A stretch of 64,000 bases of DNA, taken from assembly GCF_048544455.1 (NCBI RefSeq), contig NC_133536.1:167448825-167512824 (forward strand), given 5' to 3'. Below, piece by piece: positions 35,383-49,410 of this stretch (the stretch's first letter is position 1; every line of letters starts with the position of its first letter). A model generated the notes under the pieces. The model was not told where the DNA came from and searched no databases. It worked only from the letters and a program-made list of their open reading frames with translations. Origin of the DNA: Silene latifolia (taxonomy: Eukaryota; Streptophyta; Magnoliopsida; Caryophyllales; Caryophyllaceae). The position numbers and the translations under genes are program-made.

Positions 35383-38300
35383 ATGCAGATTGTTACTAGC
35401 AAGAAAATGGAACTGGCAGTTACAGATGAACCTAACATAACCATTAGCGAAAAGAGGCCAATAGCAGCAATTCAGAATGTTGAAGAAACAACATTAAAGC
35501 AGTATAAACGTAGGAAAACAAAGAATAACAAGGAAAACAATACTATAGAGCTGGTAGAACAAAAAACGAACAAAGAGGTCGCAATTCAAGAAGTTGAGAA
35601 GACTAAACTACACAAAAAGAAGGGAACAGAATTTCAGACTAAGTGTAGGCCAAAAAAATTGGTTGAGTTGATTAAGAACTTAAATGAAGAACAACAGAAC
35701 GCTGTAAGGGATATTGGATTTGGAGGTTTGTTAATGTTAAAGGTAACTCAACTACCACATGGAATCCTGAATCGGGTCTTGAAAGCTTATGACTGTTCTA
35801 GCAATATGTTTAGAACAAAAAAGTTGGATTTTCTGCTTTCAAAGCATGATGTCCATGACATGTTTCTACTACCTAGGACAGGTGATAAAGTAACCACCAC
35901 AAAAAGGGGGAATGCCACTACTCTGATTGACACCAAAATGAAAAATGATTGGAGGATGAAGTTTGGTGTGAAAGGTACTTCTGCTCCAATTAATGTGAAG
36001 GATGTGCATGATAGATTGATGGCGTGTACTGAGGCTGGTGATGAGTTTAAGAGAATGTTTGTTCTCTATAGCATGTCCATTTTCCTAGCGCCAAATACAA
36101 ATAAAACCCTAGATTTAAAACTTGTTAAGTCTCACATTGGGATGTGAATAAAATTAGAGACTATGATTGGTGTGACTATGTCTTTGAAGAGATGACTGCT
36201 AGTATTAAGGGATGGAAAGAAAAAAGAAGTCGAATATCACCGGTTGCCTACTAGTGATTATGCTAGCCTACTTCCATAGGTTCAATTTTAAGGGCAATGC
36301 TATGAAATACACTCTACCGCTAATCCAACATTGGGATGATCGACTCGGCATCAAGAGTTGAAGATGAGAGACAAACAAAGAATATTGGGGAATGCACCAA
36401 TTTCGAAAATTGAGTACCCAATCTGTTTATCACATCAAGGTCAGGAGACAATACAACATTTCTATGTATATTTATGATTAAGTACTCAAGCTGTTACAGT
36501 ATGTTTCTTTGAGTCTTTGATGAAGATAAAATTTCAGTTGCTAACAAGAGATGATTAATTTTTCAGAAGAACCGGAAATGAGACTTACTCAAACCTCTGA
36601 GAAAGATGATGGTGAAGCTGAACCTGAAGCAAAAGAGGGCTACATCATGATTAAGCTGCCTAAAGGAGTTGAAACTGATAAAGAAATCAAAGCAAGAGCA
36701 ATGGATGTAAGTACTAATGTCTTTTTGTTGTCCTTACTGTTACATCTATTCCTTTTCTTCTTACTTTGATATTGTTTTGAACACATTGTGATACTTTTGT
36801 TTACCCTAGTTGATATTGTTTTACCATAATCTAAAAACTGCCAGGGAGACTAAATTTTGTTAATGATAATGATATTTTATCAAACTGTGATATTGTTCAT
36901 TTCGAACTGTGATATTTATGGTGGCTATTTGTGATATTTTTTCATAATAGCAAACAATTGTAATGCTTATGATATTGATTCACAGTAAGACAAATAGAGT
37001 GATATTGTGACACATAAAGTGTGATATTGTAAAACAATATCACATGGGACACGTGATATTGTTTTAAGGAGCCACCAATTTGAATTCGATATGGTGAGAC
37101 ATTTCTACTTTTATCATTGATATTGTTATGTGTTATGTATGATATTGTTAGCGCTTAGTATTGATATTGTTCTTAAAAACTTCTTAAATTCAACTGCGAT
37201 ATTGTGCATACTATTGTCTGATATTGTTACTTCTTAATTGTGATATTTTTTCATAATAGCAACCAATTGTAATGCTTATTATATTGATTCACAAAGAAGA
37301 CAAATAGAGTGATATTGTGACACATAAAGTGTGATATTGTAAAACAATATCACATGGGACACGTGATATTGTTTTAAGGAGCCACCGAATTTGAATTCGA
37401 TATGGTGAGACATTTCTACTTTTATCATTGATATTGTTATGTGTTATGTATGATATTGTTAGCATTTACTATTGATATTGTTCTTAAAAACAATTCTTAA
37501 ATTCAACTGTGATATTGTGCATACTATTGTCTGATATTGTTACTTCTTAATTGTGATATTGTCTCCCAAAAAATGAAAATGAATCACTTTTTTTCCCTAA
37601 CATCTACAAGCAAGTGTAATGTTGTGATATTATTAAAGAATAATGGTGATATTTTTTCAATAAATTATGATATTCTTTGTGATTAAATATTTAATACTCT
37701 TGTTTAATATTTTTATTATGTCATTTGGCAGAGTGCTCATGAAGCTTATCTGCGTATAAAGAGGGACAACGAGTTGTTCTTTTCAAGATTTGTACATAAC
37801 ATGAAGAAGTTCATCAAAACGAAACCCAAAGAATTCAATAGATGAAAGAACTACTTCTACCCAAACTCGCCACAAAAGACTCGTAGTGAAGATGTTGAAA
37901 CCGAAAAAGAAGTCTGAAGACAACACCGATACTTGTGATACATCGAGAAAGCAAGAACAAGATACTCCCAATACACAAACTTTGCCTTTCATGAAAGATA
38001 TTGGATATCATGCCTTTATGGATGGGTTGGTAGCAAGGTCTTATGAAAGGGCGAAAGCAAGAGAAGGGCTTCCCTCGTTTGATGTACTCACTGACATGTT
38101 AAAAATTCAGTACGCGGAATTGAACAAAAAATATGGAGGATGTACAGATCAAGATCTTCAAATCAGCAGTGATCACGAGGAAGAAGGTGAAGAAATTATT
38201 GATATTACAAACTTGGATACTGCTGATGATGGAAAAAAGATGATGAGGATTATGATATGTATTCAAATTTGAATGACATAGTAGACAATATTGTTTTTGG

Positions 38301-40840
38301 AGGAGGACGAGCTAGAGAGGATATGAATCGTGTTACAACTCCTAGAGCCAGCACCGAAACAGATAATGAAACCATTAATGAAGAGACAAATGTGTTGACT
38401 CAGTTGAATGAAAACGTTAATTTGGAAACAAATGAAGGTTTGGGAGTTATGAAGACAGTCCAAGAGGCACACAATGAGGTGGGTAATAATGGTTCAACAA
38501 ATCAGGAGGACATTGAAAGAGAGGCTGGAAAAAATAACGAGAATGTTGAAGATGAGGTTATCAATAAGGAGGTAGATATTGCTACAGGGGAAAAAGCAGA
38601 GAAGGAGAAGGACAAACAGGTTACAAATGTTGTGACTCAATTGGAGGAGGTTCTTCCAAATGTTGATTTTGGAGTAACACAGCCTGTTGAAGACAAAACA
38701 AATGAAGACGTTCATCATGATACAATATATCAGCATTGTGTTGAAAAAGAGGCCGAGAAAGAGAAAGCCAATGAGGTTGAAGAAGTGACGACTCAATTGC
38801 ACGAGGTCATTAATCGATTCAATTCAGGGAAGGGAGTTGAAAAAGATGTTGTGATTGATAAGGAGCCTGGTAAAACAGTTGTTGTGGTTGATAAAATGAA
38901 TGAGGATAGTAATGTGGTGACTAAATTAAAGGAAATGGAACAAATCTTTGGTTTAGATGCAAAGGGAAGGAAGTATCATTGAATATTTGTTGCACTCGAC
39001 AGTACCGCCAAACGATATGGTACCTCACAATTTGGGGTGTACTTTTCAGTGTGGTTTGCCAGTCAAAGATGATATCCTTGTATCGTAATCGATGTTCGAA
39101 GCAAATTTATTTGAACCTGTCTTGAAGAATCGGAAGGACGTCATGGATTATTGCTTCCTTACGGACCATACATTCAGCAATTTGTAAGTCACTCTTTAAA
39201 CAATTTTTTAAATGTAAGACATGACTTAATTTGCACCATATTGGTACTTTAAAAAAATAACTAATATGCTAATATTTTTGCAAAATGGAATAGAGAAATT
39301 GTCTGCAACTTTGGAACTTTCCATTGTATACAAAGGGAAGATATTGAGTCCTTGTTGCCTAACACGAAGATAGAAGCAGTGGTAATTGAAGCATGGGCAA
39401 TATTGCTCAATGAGTTCCAAATTGCTCAAAAGGGAAACGACAAATTGACAAGAATTTTCTATGGCATTGTCCACTCGGTATGGAAACACACACACATTTA
39501 TCATCTTTTAAATTAGGTATTGTAGAATGTGTTTTATGGAGACTAATAAGATGCCCTTATGAACAACAGGGTGATATAGAAAAAATCTTAAAATTTGATG
39601 AAGATAATATTGATGAATTGGCAAAACTTAAGCAAACAAGATATGATACATGGGACACGTGGTCACTCTTTTTAAGGAGTCATTGAATTTGAATTCAGAT
39701 ATGGTGAGACTTTCTACTCTTATCAGTGATATTGTTATGTTTTATGTATGATATTGTTAGCAGTTACTAATGATATTGTTCTTAAAAACAATTCTTAAAT
39801 TGAACTGTGATATTGTGCATACTATTGTGTGATATTGTTACTTCTTAATTGTGATATTGTCTCCCAAAAAATGAAAATGAATCACTTTTTTTTTCCCTAA
39901 TATTTGACAGTGTGATATTATTATGTACAATGGTTGACATTGTTTTATAGCTTCTTAAAAATAACAACAATCGATAGGGATTTAAAAGTCTGTTAACATT
40001 GATATTGTTTTAGTACAGACTCTGATATTGTTGGATACACTGGTTGATATTATTTTACAACATACAAAAAAAAACTTCGAGGGACAAAAAATATTATTAA
40101 GAATGATATTGTCTAGTATGTACTTGATGATATTTTTATTCAGATTTTTGTTAAATTGTTTCCTAATATTATTTTCATCTAAAGGTGTTCATACCTTTGG
40201 TCTACGAAGAGCACTACGTCCATATCTGTGTTGATTTGAAGAGGCAAAAAATGTTCTATTTGGACAACAGAGAGTATGATGAATTCCAAGACGAGGAGCA
40301 CGTACACATGGCTCATATGGCTGTAAGTACAATATTGAAAACAAAGAACTAATGGTATAATGGTTTTGTTCGATATGCTTGAAATTGAAAAGTTGTTTAC
40401 ATTAATCATATACAAAGCGACTCTTTATGGTGACTACCTCAACACGAAAGGTATTGAAAGTGGGCTAAAGGTGAAGGACTACCAAATGAATAATGTGAAG
40501 TTTCATTGGCAATCGAAAGAGTTGAACCTGGACTGTGGACTATTCATGATGTTTCACATGATGTTCTTTGTTGGGAGCCTTTCGATTGTGAACTAAGCGA
40601 TGCAAACATGAGACAGTTATACGGGGAGAGGTGGCGTGCAACGCTCGTATTGAGTGATTTGAATAAAGATAGGAGTCGTCCGGAAGAGAGTTACGACCTT
40701 TACGCCACAAAAGGTATACTGTTAACTAAGTTCTTTGGCAAAAAGACAAAGAGGGAAAAAACAAAGCAAGAGAGAAAAAGGTGGGAAAAACAAGGTTCGG
40801 ACCCGCTATCAAAGATAAAAGGTTATATTTTTAAACACTG
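35383..40840 (+). pseudogene. MULE-encoded Ulp1-like protein 1 (Cys intact, frame broken)
   Basis: First exon region 35383-36147: a basic N-terminus, then LVELIKNLNEEQQNAVRDIG then FGGLL, a DUF1985-like/Ulp1-associated domain; WNKIRDYDWCDYVFEEM and LPLIQHWDDR follow in broken frames to 36430. Exon 36551-36706. 37731-38982 is a long acidic, disordered stretch. Protease part: CTFQCGLPVKDD, RKDVMDYCFL (39140), IEAVVIEAWAILLNEFQIA (39370), EEHYVHICVDL (His codon 40212), MFYLDNRE (Asp 40263), LNLDCGLFMMFHM (Cys 40534). The His-Asp-Cys triad of C48 peptidases is present. Stops near 37842 and 39090, and frameshifts near 36160, 38270 and 40570, break it. Confidence 0.7.
36770..37730. repeat. Intronic GTGATATTGT array with 311-bp tandem duplication
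   Basis: About 40 copies of TGATATTGT/TGATATTTT in under 1 kb. A 311-base unit starting ATTGATTCACA..AAGACAAA occurs twice (about 36970 and 37280), and a third partial copy lies at 39655-39880. Confidence 0.85.
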
Positions 40841-40924
40841 ACTTCTACATTGAAATTTTTTTTTATTATTATAAATACAAAATATATATTAAATACTTGT
40901 AATATTAAACGTTTCTAGCTACTT

Positions 40925-43679
40925 TTGGAGAAGATGGTTCTGCCAAAGGTCGTTGGTAGCGGTAAAAGGGGGAAATCCGATGGCCTTGGATGCACGTTGA
41001 ACTGTGGTGTGGCTGATCCTAAATTTGAGTTCGTCTCAAGATTTATGAAGTTAAACAAGTCGCTGTGTGCAAACATGTTGACTACGAGGAAAGAAGTGAT
41101 TGACTACTGCCTATTGGAGGACCCCGATATCAAAAATAAAAGGTACTTTAAAACATATATTTTTCTGCAACTTTTTTTATTAATGGTCTGATAATATTTG
41201 CAATGATATCTAAGTTTGACAAAAAGAATTACAAAAGGTGATATTGTTGCTAGTGTCATGTGATATTGTACGTTAATGGGTTTGATATTGTTTTAGAGTA
41301 GAAACTGGTATAAAAGCATGATATTGTATATAATCAAGTGTCACATAAAAGAAAGATGTTGTTCTGATTTTGTACACTTTTTTTTGATATTGTTGTGGTA
41401 CATACTGTGATATTGTTACATACACAGTATGATATTGTTAAATTGATTCTGAAAAATAAGTAGGGCTTTTAAATTTATAAATGTTGCCAGTGACATGTGA
41501 TATTTTTTTTAAATGATTGTGATATTGTTTCAAATTAGACACCTTTTAAATAAGTGATATTTTCTAGTATTGGGGTGATATTGTCTACAATCAAGTATGA
41601 TCTTCGATAGTGGTTCGAAGGGCACCGATATTATTTAGCGTGGACTGTGATATTTTTTAGTCCGGATTTGTGATATTTTTTATCTGGATCACCTTTTAAA
41701 TATGTGATATTGTTTAATTTTGATATTGGTTATCAATGTCACAGTTCATCCGACAATTTTTGAACATTGGTGTTAATGTTTTGAGCGGTGAGGTTGTTGC
41801 CAAGTTCGATGATGATCAATACCTTGCAAAACAGATATATTGTCGTTGCTTCCAATCAGTACATGTCAACAACAATGTGATTGAATGTTGGTCACTAATT
41901 CTGAATCACATTGAGCACACAGAACCCTGTGAAACAAGTTTATTGTTTTTTGGAATTCGACACATGGTAAGCTGACATTCTGTTTTGATTTATAAATATT
42001 CACGCTTTGATTAAAAATATCAGTTATTTAGAATGTGATATTGTTGGGGTACATAGTGTGATATTATTGCATACACAAATTGATATTGTTTAATTGATGC
42101 TGAAATTAGATAGAGATTTAAAATTGATAAATGTTGCCAGCGACAAGTGATATTGTTTTTAAATGATTGTGATATTGTATCAAAGTACACACCTTTTAAA
42201 TAAGTGATATTTTTTAGTATTAGGATGATATTGTCTACAATCAAGTATAATGTTCTGATATTTCTTCACATCCTTACTGATATTATTTACCATGGACTGT
42301 GATATTTTTTAGTATGCACTTTGTGATATTGTTTATCGGGTCACACTTCAGAACGTGATATAGCAAACGTAAAAAGTGATATTGTTTATACATATTCACG
42401 TTTTGATTAGAATGTAGTAAATCTTAAATGTAAATGATTTCTTAACTTATATATATACATATATATACACTACAGGAATCAATAGTAGATGTTACTAAAG
42501 GCAAAGAAGCGAAGAGGGAAAAGATATTCGAAGAATGGGACAAATTCATAAGAAGAAACACAGTTCCATGTAACATGGAAGCAGATTTGGTTTTTATTCC
42601 GATGGTGTTGCAAGAACACTACTTCTGTGTTTGTGTAAATTTCAAAACCGAGACGATTGAAGTGTTAGACAATACAGAGTACGACAACCGGGAGCAGATC
42701 AAATATACAAGGTCATGATTCGGTGGTATGGTTTATTGATATTCTTGCTAGTGACATGTCATACAATTGTCTGATATTGTGGCTAGGATAGGTTGAGTGT
42801 ATAGAGTAAATGAATATGATTCTTTGACAAAATAATGCCTAATAGTATAACTAATTATTGTAGGCCTATCACATGAGTGATTTCCTAGCAGGGAAAAATG
42901 TTGACAGAGCGCATAACGTAATAGATTTTGATGTTGTCAACACGAGTTTCAATTGGCAAAAGAAAGAAGCAAACAATACTAAATCGGGAAACTTCTTAAT
43001 GATGCACATGATTCGCTATGAGGGGCAGTTGTTTGAAGCTGATTTGCAGTCGAAAGTGCAGAGGCGCTACTACTGGTTAGAAATAGCAGCGGCATTACTT
43101 TTAGCTGACATAAATAACATGAGGACAAATAACTGATTGGGAAAGTTAAAGAATTTACAGCGGGGAAGGGAGAGCTTTTAAATAGATTGAAGGAAATGAG
43201 GAAGAATAACGAAGATGCAAAAGGCAAGGGCAATAAGATAAAAGCCAAGGATAATGTTGTTGAGAAGGACAATACTGTGGAACAAGAAATAACAAAGGCA
43301 GAAGGTCCGCCAAAAGAGAAGCCCAATGTTCAAACAAAAGACAAGGAGGATGCTACTAGAATGCCAACAATTAACACAGAAATACCCTTTCTTCGCAAAT
43401 CTCCAATCAAAAGGTAAAAACCAAAAACCCGACTTGTACATTTCTGATATACAATCATAGCATTACGTTTCCGCTTTTATTTGAAACAGACACAAAGGTA
43501 AAAATTTCACATAGAACCATAACATGGCATTTCTGTTTTTACAGGCTACCTGAATCCAAACAAGATGGTGAAGATGATGCAGAAAAACCCCCAATCCAGT
43601 ACAAACGACTGAAGACAACTGCAAACCCTAATAATAGAGGAAGAGGGAGAGGTAGAGGTAGAGGAAGAGGACAAAAGTA
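40925..43679 (+). pseudogene. MULE-encoded Ulp1-like protein 2 (Ser at the nucleophile)
   Basis: A tandem paralog of the protease part above: LGCTLNCGVADPKFEFVSRF, RKEVIDYCLL (41090-41150), exon 41742-41970, exon from 42478 with LQEHYFCVCVNF (His codon 42617) and IEVLDNTEY (Asp 42668), then exon 42864-43135 with NTKSGNFLMMHMIRYEG, where TCG (42984-42986) gives Ser at the catalytic Cys position. A Lys-rich stretch and a tail of alternating Arg-Gly ending QK (43639-43677) follow. It may be a separate gene or a second domain of the gene before it. Introns at 41150-41740, 41970-42475 and 42720-42860 are full of GTGATATTGT. Confidence 0.65.
41200..42420. repeat. Intronic GTGATATTGT motif clusters (Ulp1-like gene 2)
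   Basis: Dozens of TGATATTGT copies spaced 20-60 bases apart, only on the sense strand of the gene. 41480-41600 and 42130-42240 are duplicates (TGTTGCCAG.GACA.GTGATA). Confidence 0.85.
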
Positions 43680-43699
43680 GGGCTAGGAATGTATTGCTG

Positions 43700-45310
43700 G
43701 TAGGACAGACATGTGATATTGTTCCAGGAGTTGTGTGATATTGTTGTAGGTACAATGGTAGGAAATAGAACTTTTTTTTGATCAACTCTTAGTAAACTGT
43801 GATATTGTTTCAGGAGTTGGGTGATACTTTGCTTAAGTTGTTGTGATATTAGTTCTCAGTAATAATAAAAGCAGTCAAGGTTCTTAAAATCTTTTTCTCT
43901 TTGATATTGTTTTGGTACCCAGTGTGATATTGTTCAGCAAACATGTTGATATTGTTGTATTTATTCTCTAAAATAAATCAGGGGGTAGGGTTTGAAAATT
44001 CCTGTTTAGTTGGATAAGTTGTGATATTATTGCACTCACTGGTTGATATTATTGCACTCACTGGTTGATATTGTCTAGTATGTACTGTGATATTTCAAGG
44101 GTTTGACAAAGTATAACTTCTTTTTGTTCAACTTCTGGAAAACTGTGATATTCTTTCAAGGGTTGTATGATATTATGTTTTAGTTCTTGTGATATTAATC
44201 CTCAGGAACAACAACAGTGGCTAAGGATATAAAAATCCTTTTGTTGTTTGATATTGTTGGGGTACATATTGTCATATTTTTTAGTACACGTGTTGACATT
44301 GTTTGAAAATTGTGATATTATTGCACTCAGGGGTTGATATTGTCTAGTATGTACTGTGATATTTCAATCATATTTTTGTAATATTGTTTCCTAAAAACAT
44401 CCAATTGTAGTGGTGATATTGTTTCACTTGAAATGTGATATTCCTTAGAAGTATTGTACAATATAATACAATATAATAAAATACGTATACAAGCAAGTGT
44501 AATGTTGTGATATTGTTTAACTATTATGATGATATTGTTTTTGTATCAACTGATAAACCTTCAAATGAGGTGGGATAGTATTTAATAATGGAAACAAAAC
44601 GACATTAGTAATTATGCGGTTTTTATAACGTTGATACCCAAAATGGAATGAATACAAAATTGTTGCCATTTGGAATGACATACAAGTAAAAATTGAATAG
44701 TATAAACAATGAAAATTCGATTCTGAAAGTTGATGATGTTAAATAAACTTCCTCAGCATGAAGAAGCCCTTAATCACTATCAACAAGTGAAGAAATCTGC
44801 AAAACAAACGGACAAAAACAGTGACATAACGTTAGTAAGAAGTTTGACAAAGTATAACTTCTTTTTATCAACTTCTGTAATAGCTGTGATATTGTTTCAA
44901 GGGTTGAATGATATTATGTTTTAGTTGTTGTGATATTAATACTCAGGAACAACAACAGTGGCTAAGGATATAAAAAACCTTTTGTTGTTTGATATTGTTG
45001 GGGTACATACTGTGATATTTTTGAATACACGTGTTGATATTGTTTGGTTGATTCTGAAAATAGATAAGGATTTAAAATTGATAAATGTTGCCAGTGACAA
45101 GTGATATTGTTATTAAATTATTGTGATATTGTTTCAAAGTAGACACCTGTTAATATTGGGATTATATTGGTTAACAAGGTACTGATATTATTTACCATGG
45201 AATGTGATATTTTTTAGCGTGGACTCTGATATTGTTTATCAGGGTCACACTTCAGCAACTGTGGTATAGCAAACGTAAAACTGGTATAATAAAAGGTGTA
45301 AGACAAATTA
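43700..45310. repeat. Intergenic GTGATATTGT region with a 180-bp direct repeat
   Basis: Between the convergent gene ends. TTTGACAAAGTATAACTTCT onward (44103-44283) recurs at 44846-45031. Motif copies continue throughout. A short frame at 44730-44924 looks fortuitous. Confidence 0.8.
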
Positions 45311-45321
45311 CTTACGTCGGA

Positions 45322-47689
45322 TTAATGATCAAACGAGTGTTGTGATGTATCAACAGCTGGATTAGGGCAATTCCGCTTATCATGATGTGCCATTTGTTTA
45401 CAATTATTGCAAAATCTTTTCGGCTTTTGTGCCTTTGCAACAGACTGATCTTTCTTGGACATCAACCTCTTGCCAGTACCCTTGTTTTTTGATTGAACAG
45501 GAGGTAGTATACGGACCTCAGATGAAGACTTAACCCCAAGGAGCATCTCCAACTCTTGGTGTTTAGTCAATTTTTCAAAGATCGAGACTTGAAATTTTGT
45601 CGAAATGTCTTGATAATGAAGTCGGTTCATTTATGTGATTTTCAGGCGAGATTTGAGCAGTGTTAATGTTGAGTAGAATTCACTGACCAGACAATCGAAA
45701 TCAAGTTTAGTGACATCCGACGAAGTAAAATCATCCAACAATTGACCGTGAGCATCATACAAGGGCATTTTTTTAGTGTTCTTTGTCCACCTACATCGAG
45801 AACATACTTATCAGGTATCTTTTTGATCCCTTTACCTGATAAAATCCAGATGATGTGTTTACATATGTAGCCCTTCCTCTCAAACAAATTTGCAGAACAT
45901 GTTGCATCAAATGTTGAAGGATTAAATGCGACAGTGTAACTCTTATTGAAGATAGAATCTTCAACTTCTAGGAACCTTGTACTGCCCTCCCTTGAAGTAT
46001 CACAAGCACTACATGAGTTTAGAGAATCAACGCACTGCTGTTGGAATTCATAAAAGAGAACGTGCGTATAAACAGTCGATGCATGAACCTCAAGGCTAAG
46101 AAGGGTTTTGTTTTGAGGTAGGGAGTGATCACTATCTCTGTCAAGAGATTTTTGGGTGTAGCGTTGCTGATCCATAGCCCTTTGAAAGCGCATCCAAAAC
46201 TCAACAAGTGTGCCATGAGGATTCTCAAACCGCTTAAAGAAGCTGTTTGCGCTCTCAGAGCGTTGCGTTGTTCTTAAAAGACAACCAAGAGGAATATCAC
46301 GATAATACGCCGGAATCCAACGTTGCCGTCTGGAAAACAGATATTGCAACCATGTATTATCTTCCAATTGAAACTCACTAATCAACGAACACCACCTCTC
46401 TTCGATGTCAAAAGGCTCTAACTCTGAATCCCAAACAACAGAACTCAGACGAGTGACGAAGTCAGTCTCTTTGGTCAATGTCGTGCCTACCTTTTCAGGT
46501 AATTTCTTCATAATATGCCACATGCAATAGCGATGGGCAGCGATTGTAAAAGCGAGGGACTGCAATTTTCATAGCAGGACATTGATCGGTAAAAAAGCAA
46601 TGGGGTTCCTTCCCACCCATACAATCTAAAAATTTTGTGAAAATCCATTTAAAATTCTGGTCATTCTCCCTAGACATAAGCGAAGCGCCAAAAGTGACGG
46701 ACTTCTTGTGATGATCAACACCAGTAAAGGGAGCAAAGATCATGTCGTACTTATTAGTTGAATAGGTTGGGTCAAAAGTCACCGCCTCACCGTATAGAGC
46801 GTAATTACGACGTGCTGCTGCATCAGCCCAAAATACACGAAACAAACACTTATTCTGATCAATATCATAGGCAAAATAAAAACCTTCCTGGGTTTCTTGA
46901 AGGTGTTCCAACTGGTCTACAAACATTTGAGCATCCTTAAGACCTATAAAACACTTGATTTCCCTTCCAAAATTCTTAAACTCAGTCAAAGAAGCTCCAA
47001 TATTTTCATAGCCATCAACATATTCCTTGACGGACCTCAAAGTAGAGGTTGGGCCAATATTGACCTTGCAATTATCAACGATGGTTTGTTTATGTTGCAA
47101 AGCAAGGTTCCTACATTTTTTCTGAAATTCTCTATACTTGAGTGGAGAGAGACGGTGGTTATGGGCAGCATGAAACTGATCAACAACAAAGAATGGCACT
47201 TGAACTTGGTCAATTTCTTTAATAACAAATCTAAAGAAAATCCTAGCTTTACAACCAATCCTAGTAACCTTAGTCTTCTTCGGATTAGACGCCTTGACCA
47301 TTGGCTCCTCCTCCTCACCAAGAATGGGTAATCTTTGTCGGCTTAGAATCCCTAAATCCTTCCCGGTGACACACAATCAATTTTGTCCTAATATCTCCAC
47401 TACTACGAAACCTTTTCGTTGAAGATTTCCTTGGTTCAAAACCACATGCTATTGCATAAGTCTCATAAAACTGTATACCCTCGTCTAACGTAGCAAAAGT
47501 TTGTCCTATTTTAGGTGTAAATTCAGTTGCAATATTTCTGACCCACTCTTCAGAACCTCCAGGCGTCACCATCAAAGAAAGACGATTCCCAACATGCACC
47601 TCATCAACGTCTATGCATTGTGGAGAAGGAACATGTACTACAGGGACAACAAGAGTATTTTCTACAAAGAAGAGAAGTTGAGTAAACAA
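45322..47689 (-). pseudogene. FAR1-type Mutator transposase of MULE-like element 2
   Basis: In minus orientation: FAR1 DNA-binding domain (IGQTFATLDEGIQFYETYAI, ACGFEPRKSSTKR, 47520-47390), then after a frameshift near 47350 the MULE transposase core: RRNYALYGEAVTFDPTYSTN (first Asp), FAPFTGVDHHKKSVTFGASL, EPHCFFTDQCPAM (second Asp, about 46590), then after a frameshift near 46530 HRYCMWHIMKKLPEKV and TTQRSESANSFFKRF. A SWIM-like finger ATCSANLFERKGYICKHIIW appears to lack its second Cys. The C-terminus (45420-45345) has CNNCKQMAHHDKRNC. Such proteins cut and move MULEs; related FHY3/FAR1 are host transcription factors. It is broken here. Confidence 0.85.
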
Positions 47690-47699
47690 ATTATAACAA

Positions 47700-48500
47700 A
47701 TATAACTAGATTATAACTGTGACTATGATATTGTGAAGGAATGCATGTGATATTGTGCAACATAAAACGTGATACTGATGAATATAAAATAAATACGCAA
47801 CCGTATTGCAGCCTATGATACTGTGACGGAATACATGTGATATTCTGGAGCATAACATGTGATACAAATATAACAAATATAACTAGATCATAACAAACTA
47901 TGATATTGTGAAGGAATGCATGTGATATTGTGCAACATAAAATGTGATACTGATGAATATAAAACAAATACGCAACCGTATTGCAGCCTATGATACTTTG
48001 AAGGAATACATATGATATTCTGGAGCATAACATGTGATACAAATGCACATAAACCGATTACAAGTCATGTACTTTGCAAAGATATGATATTGTAACGGAC
48101 TCAATCTGATATTGTGAAGCATAACACGTGATACTAATGCACAGAGAGTAATGACCAGTAATGTACTGCAGCCTTTGATACTGTAAAGAGTTCAATGTGA
48201 TATTCTAAAGCATAACATGTGATACTAATGCAAAAAAAGTAGTTGCGAGTCATGTTCTAAAGCCTATGATAATCTTTGTAAAGGACTCAATGTGATATTG
48301 TGAAGCATAACACGTGATACTAATGCACAGAGAGTAATGACCAAGAATGTACATCTGCAGACTTTGATACTCGTAAAGAGTTCAATGTGATATTCTAAAG
48401 CATAACATGTGATACTAATGCACAAAAAGTAGTTGCGAGTCATGTACTAAAGCCTGTGATACTGTAAAGGACTTAATGTGATATTGTATAAGGGAAACTG
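47700..48500. repeat. GTGATA-motif tandem repeats upstream of transposase gene
   Basis: Two units of about 175 bases (start TATGATATTGTGAAGGAATG at 47725 and 47899), then units of about 190 bases (CACAGAGAGTAATGACCA). Each contains GTGATATTGT, GTGATATTCT and GTGATACTAATGC at roughly 30-base steps. Lying 5' of the minus-strand transposase, this could be its promoter region. Confidence 0.8.
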
Positions 48501-49390
48501 ATTCTAATGAGCAGTAATCAGGCTAACAAAAACTACAAAAATGTGATACTTTTCAGAATTAGTTATGATCTTCTTCAATTAAAAGTGATACAAAAGGAAA
48601 CTGATAAATAACGATTTAAACTTGAAGTAAACACAAGCAGTGAATGCAAAAGAAACTTGATGATTTACAAAACAGACAATGAGTACATTATTTGTTATAC
48701 GTCAATTAGAAGATGAAAAAAAACAGAGATTAAATTTGAACGCAACAAAAATAGCAAAAACTACATGTTGAATAAAGTATATAACCAAAGACATGATTTT
48801 AATACATAAAATAGCACGAATTGATGAATACGTGACTGATGTTGATGAATTATAACATCAATTATAACAAAAAACCAGTAATTATACAACGAATTCAGTC
48901 GAATATACAATAACAATTAAACATCGTGCAATAAAACAGAAAAAGAATGAAAAAAATTAAAACATAAAAATAAAGAAGCATAAAACGATGAATTACCTGA
49001 CATTGAATATATTAAAACTGAGGAAAAAATAGATGAAGACGAATGATGAGGAAAAAGTGAAGGACAATAAGCAACGAGACGAATTTTGAAGAAAGCGGCT
49101 GAAATCAACCACGAATGATGATGAACACAGTGAAGATGACAAATGACAAATGAAAGAAGACAACTACGCGCGAAAAATTGACGGCGTGAGAATGAATACT
49201 GTGATTGCGGAAGAGAGCGAGAAGAGAGAGAAAGTAAATGAATTCAAATGGTGAATTTGAGCTGATAATAGGGTTTATATAAGAACTTTATGAAATTACG
49301 AAACTACCCTTACTAATAGCTTGATATAAAACAAGATTGTTATGACTCATGTGTGATATTTTTGATGGACTCATGGACTCAAATAATTAG
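48501..49390. other. AT-rich right end of MULE-like element 2
   Basis: No gene. 49140-49270 resembles a transcribed leader (GAGAGCGAGAAGAGAGAGAA) on the minus-strand side. Confidence 0.35.
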
Positions 49391-49410
49391 GTAGGACTCA
49401 TGTGATCCTA

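Noticed and set aside
42468-42480. CACTACAGG as another CACTA tip
   Set aside because: It is the splice acceptor and start of a Ulp1-like exon. No subterminal repeats or matching inverted end.
31400-48500. CRISPR-like arrays
   Set aside because: Repeats are short, degenerate, irregularly spaced and intronic in a eukaryotic MULE. No uniform repeat-spacer structure and no Cas genes.
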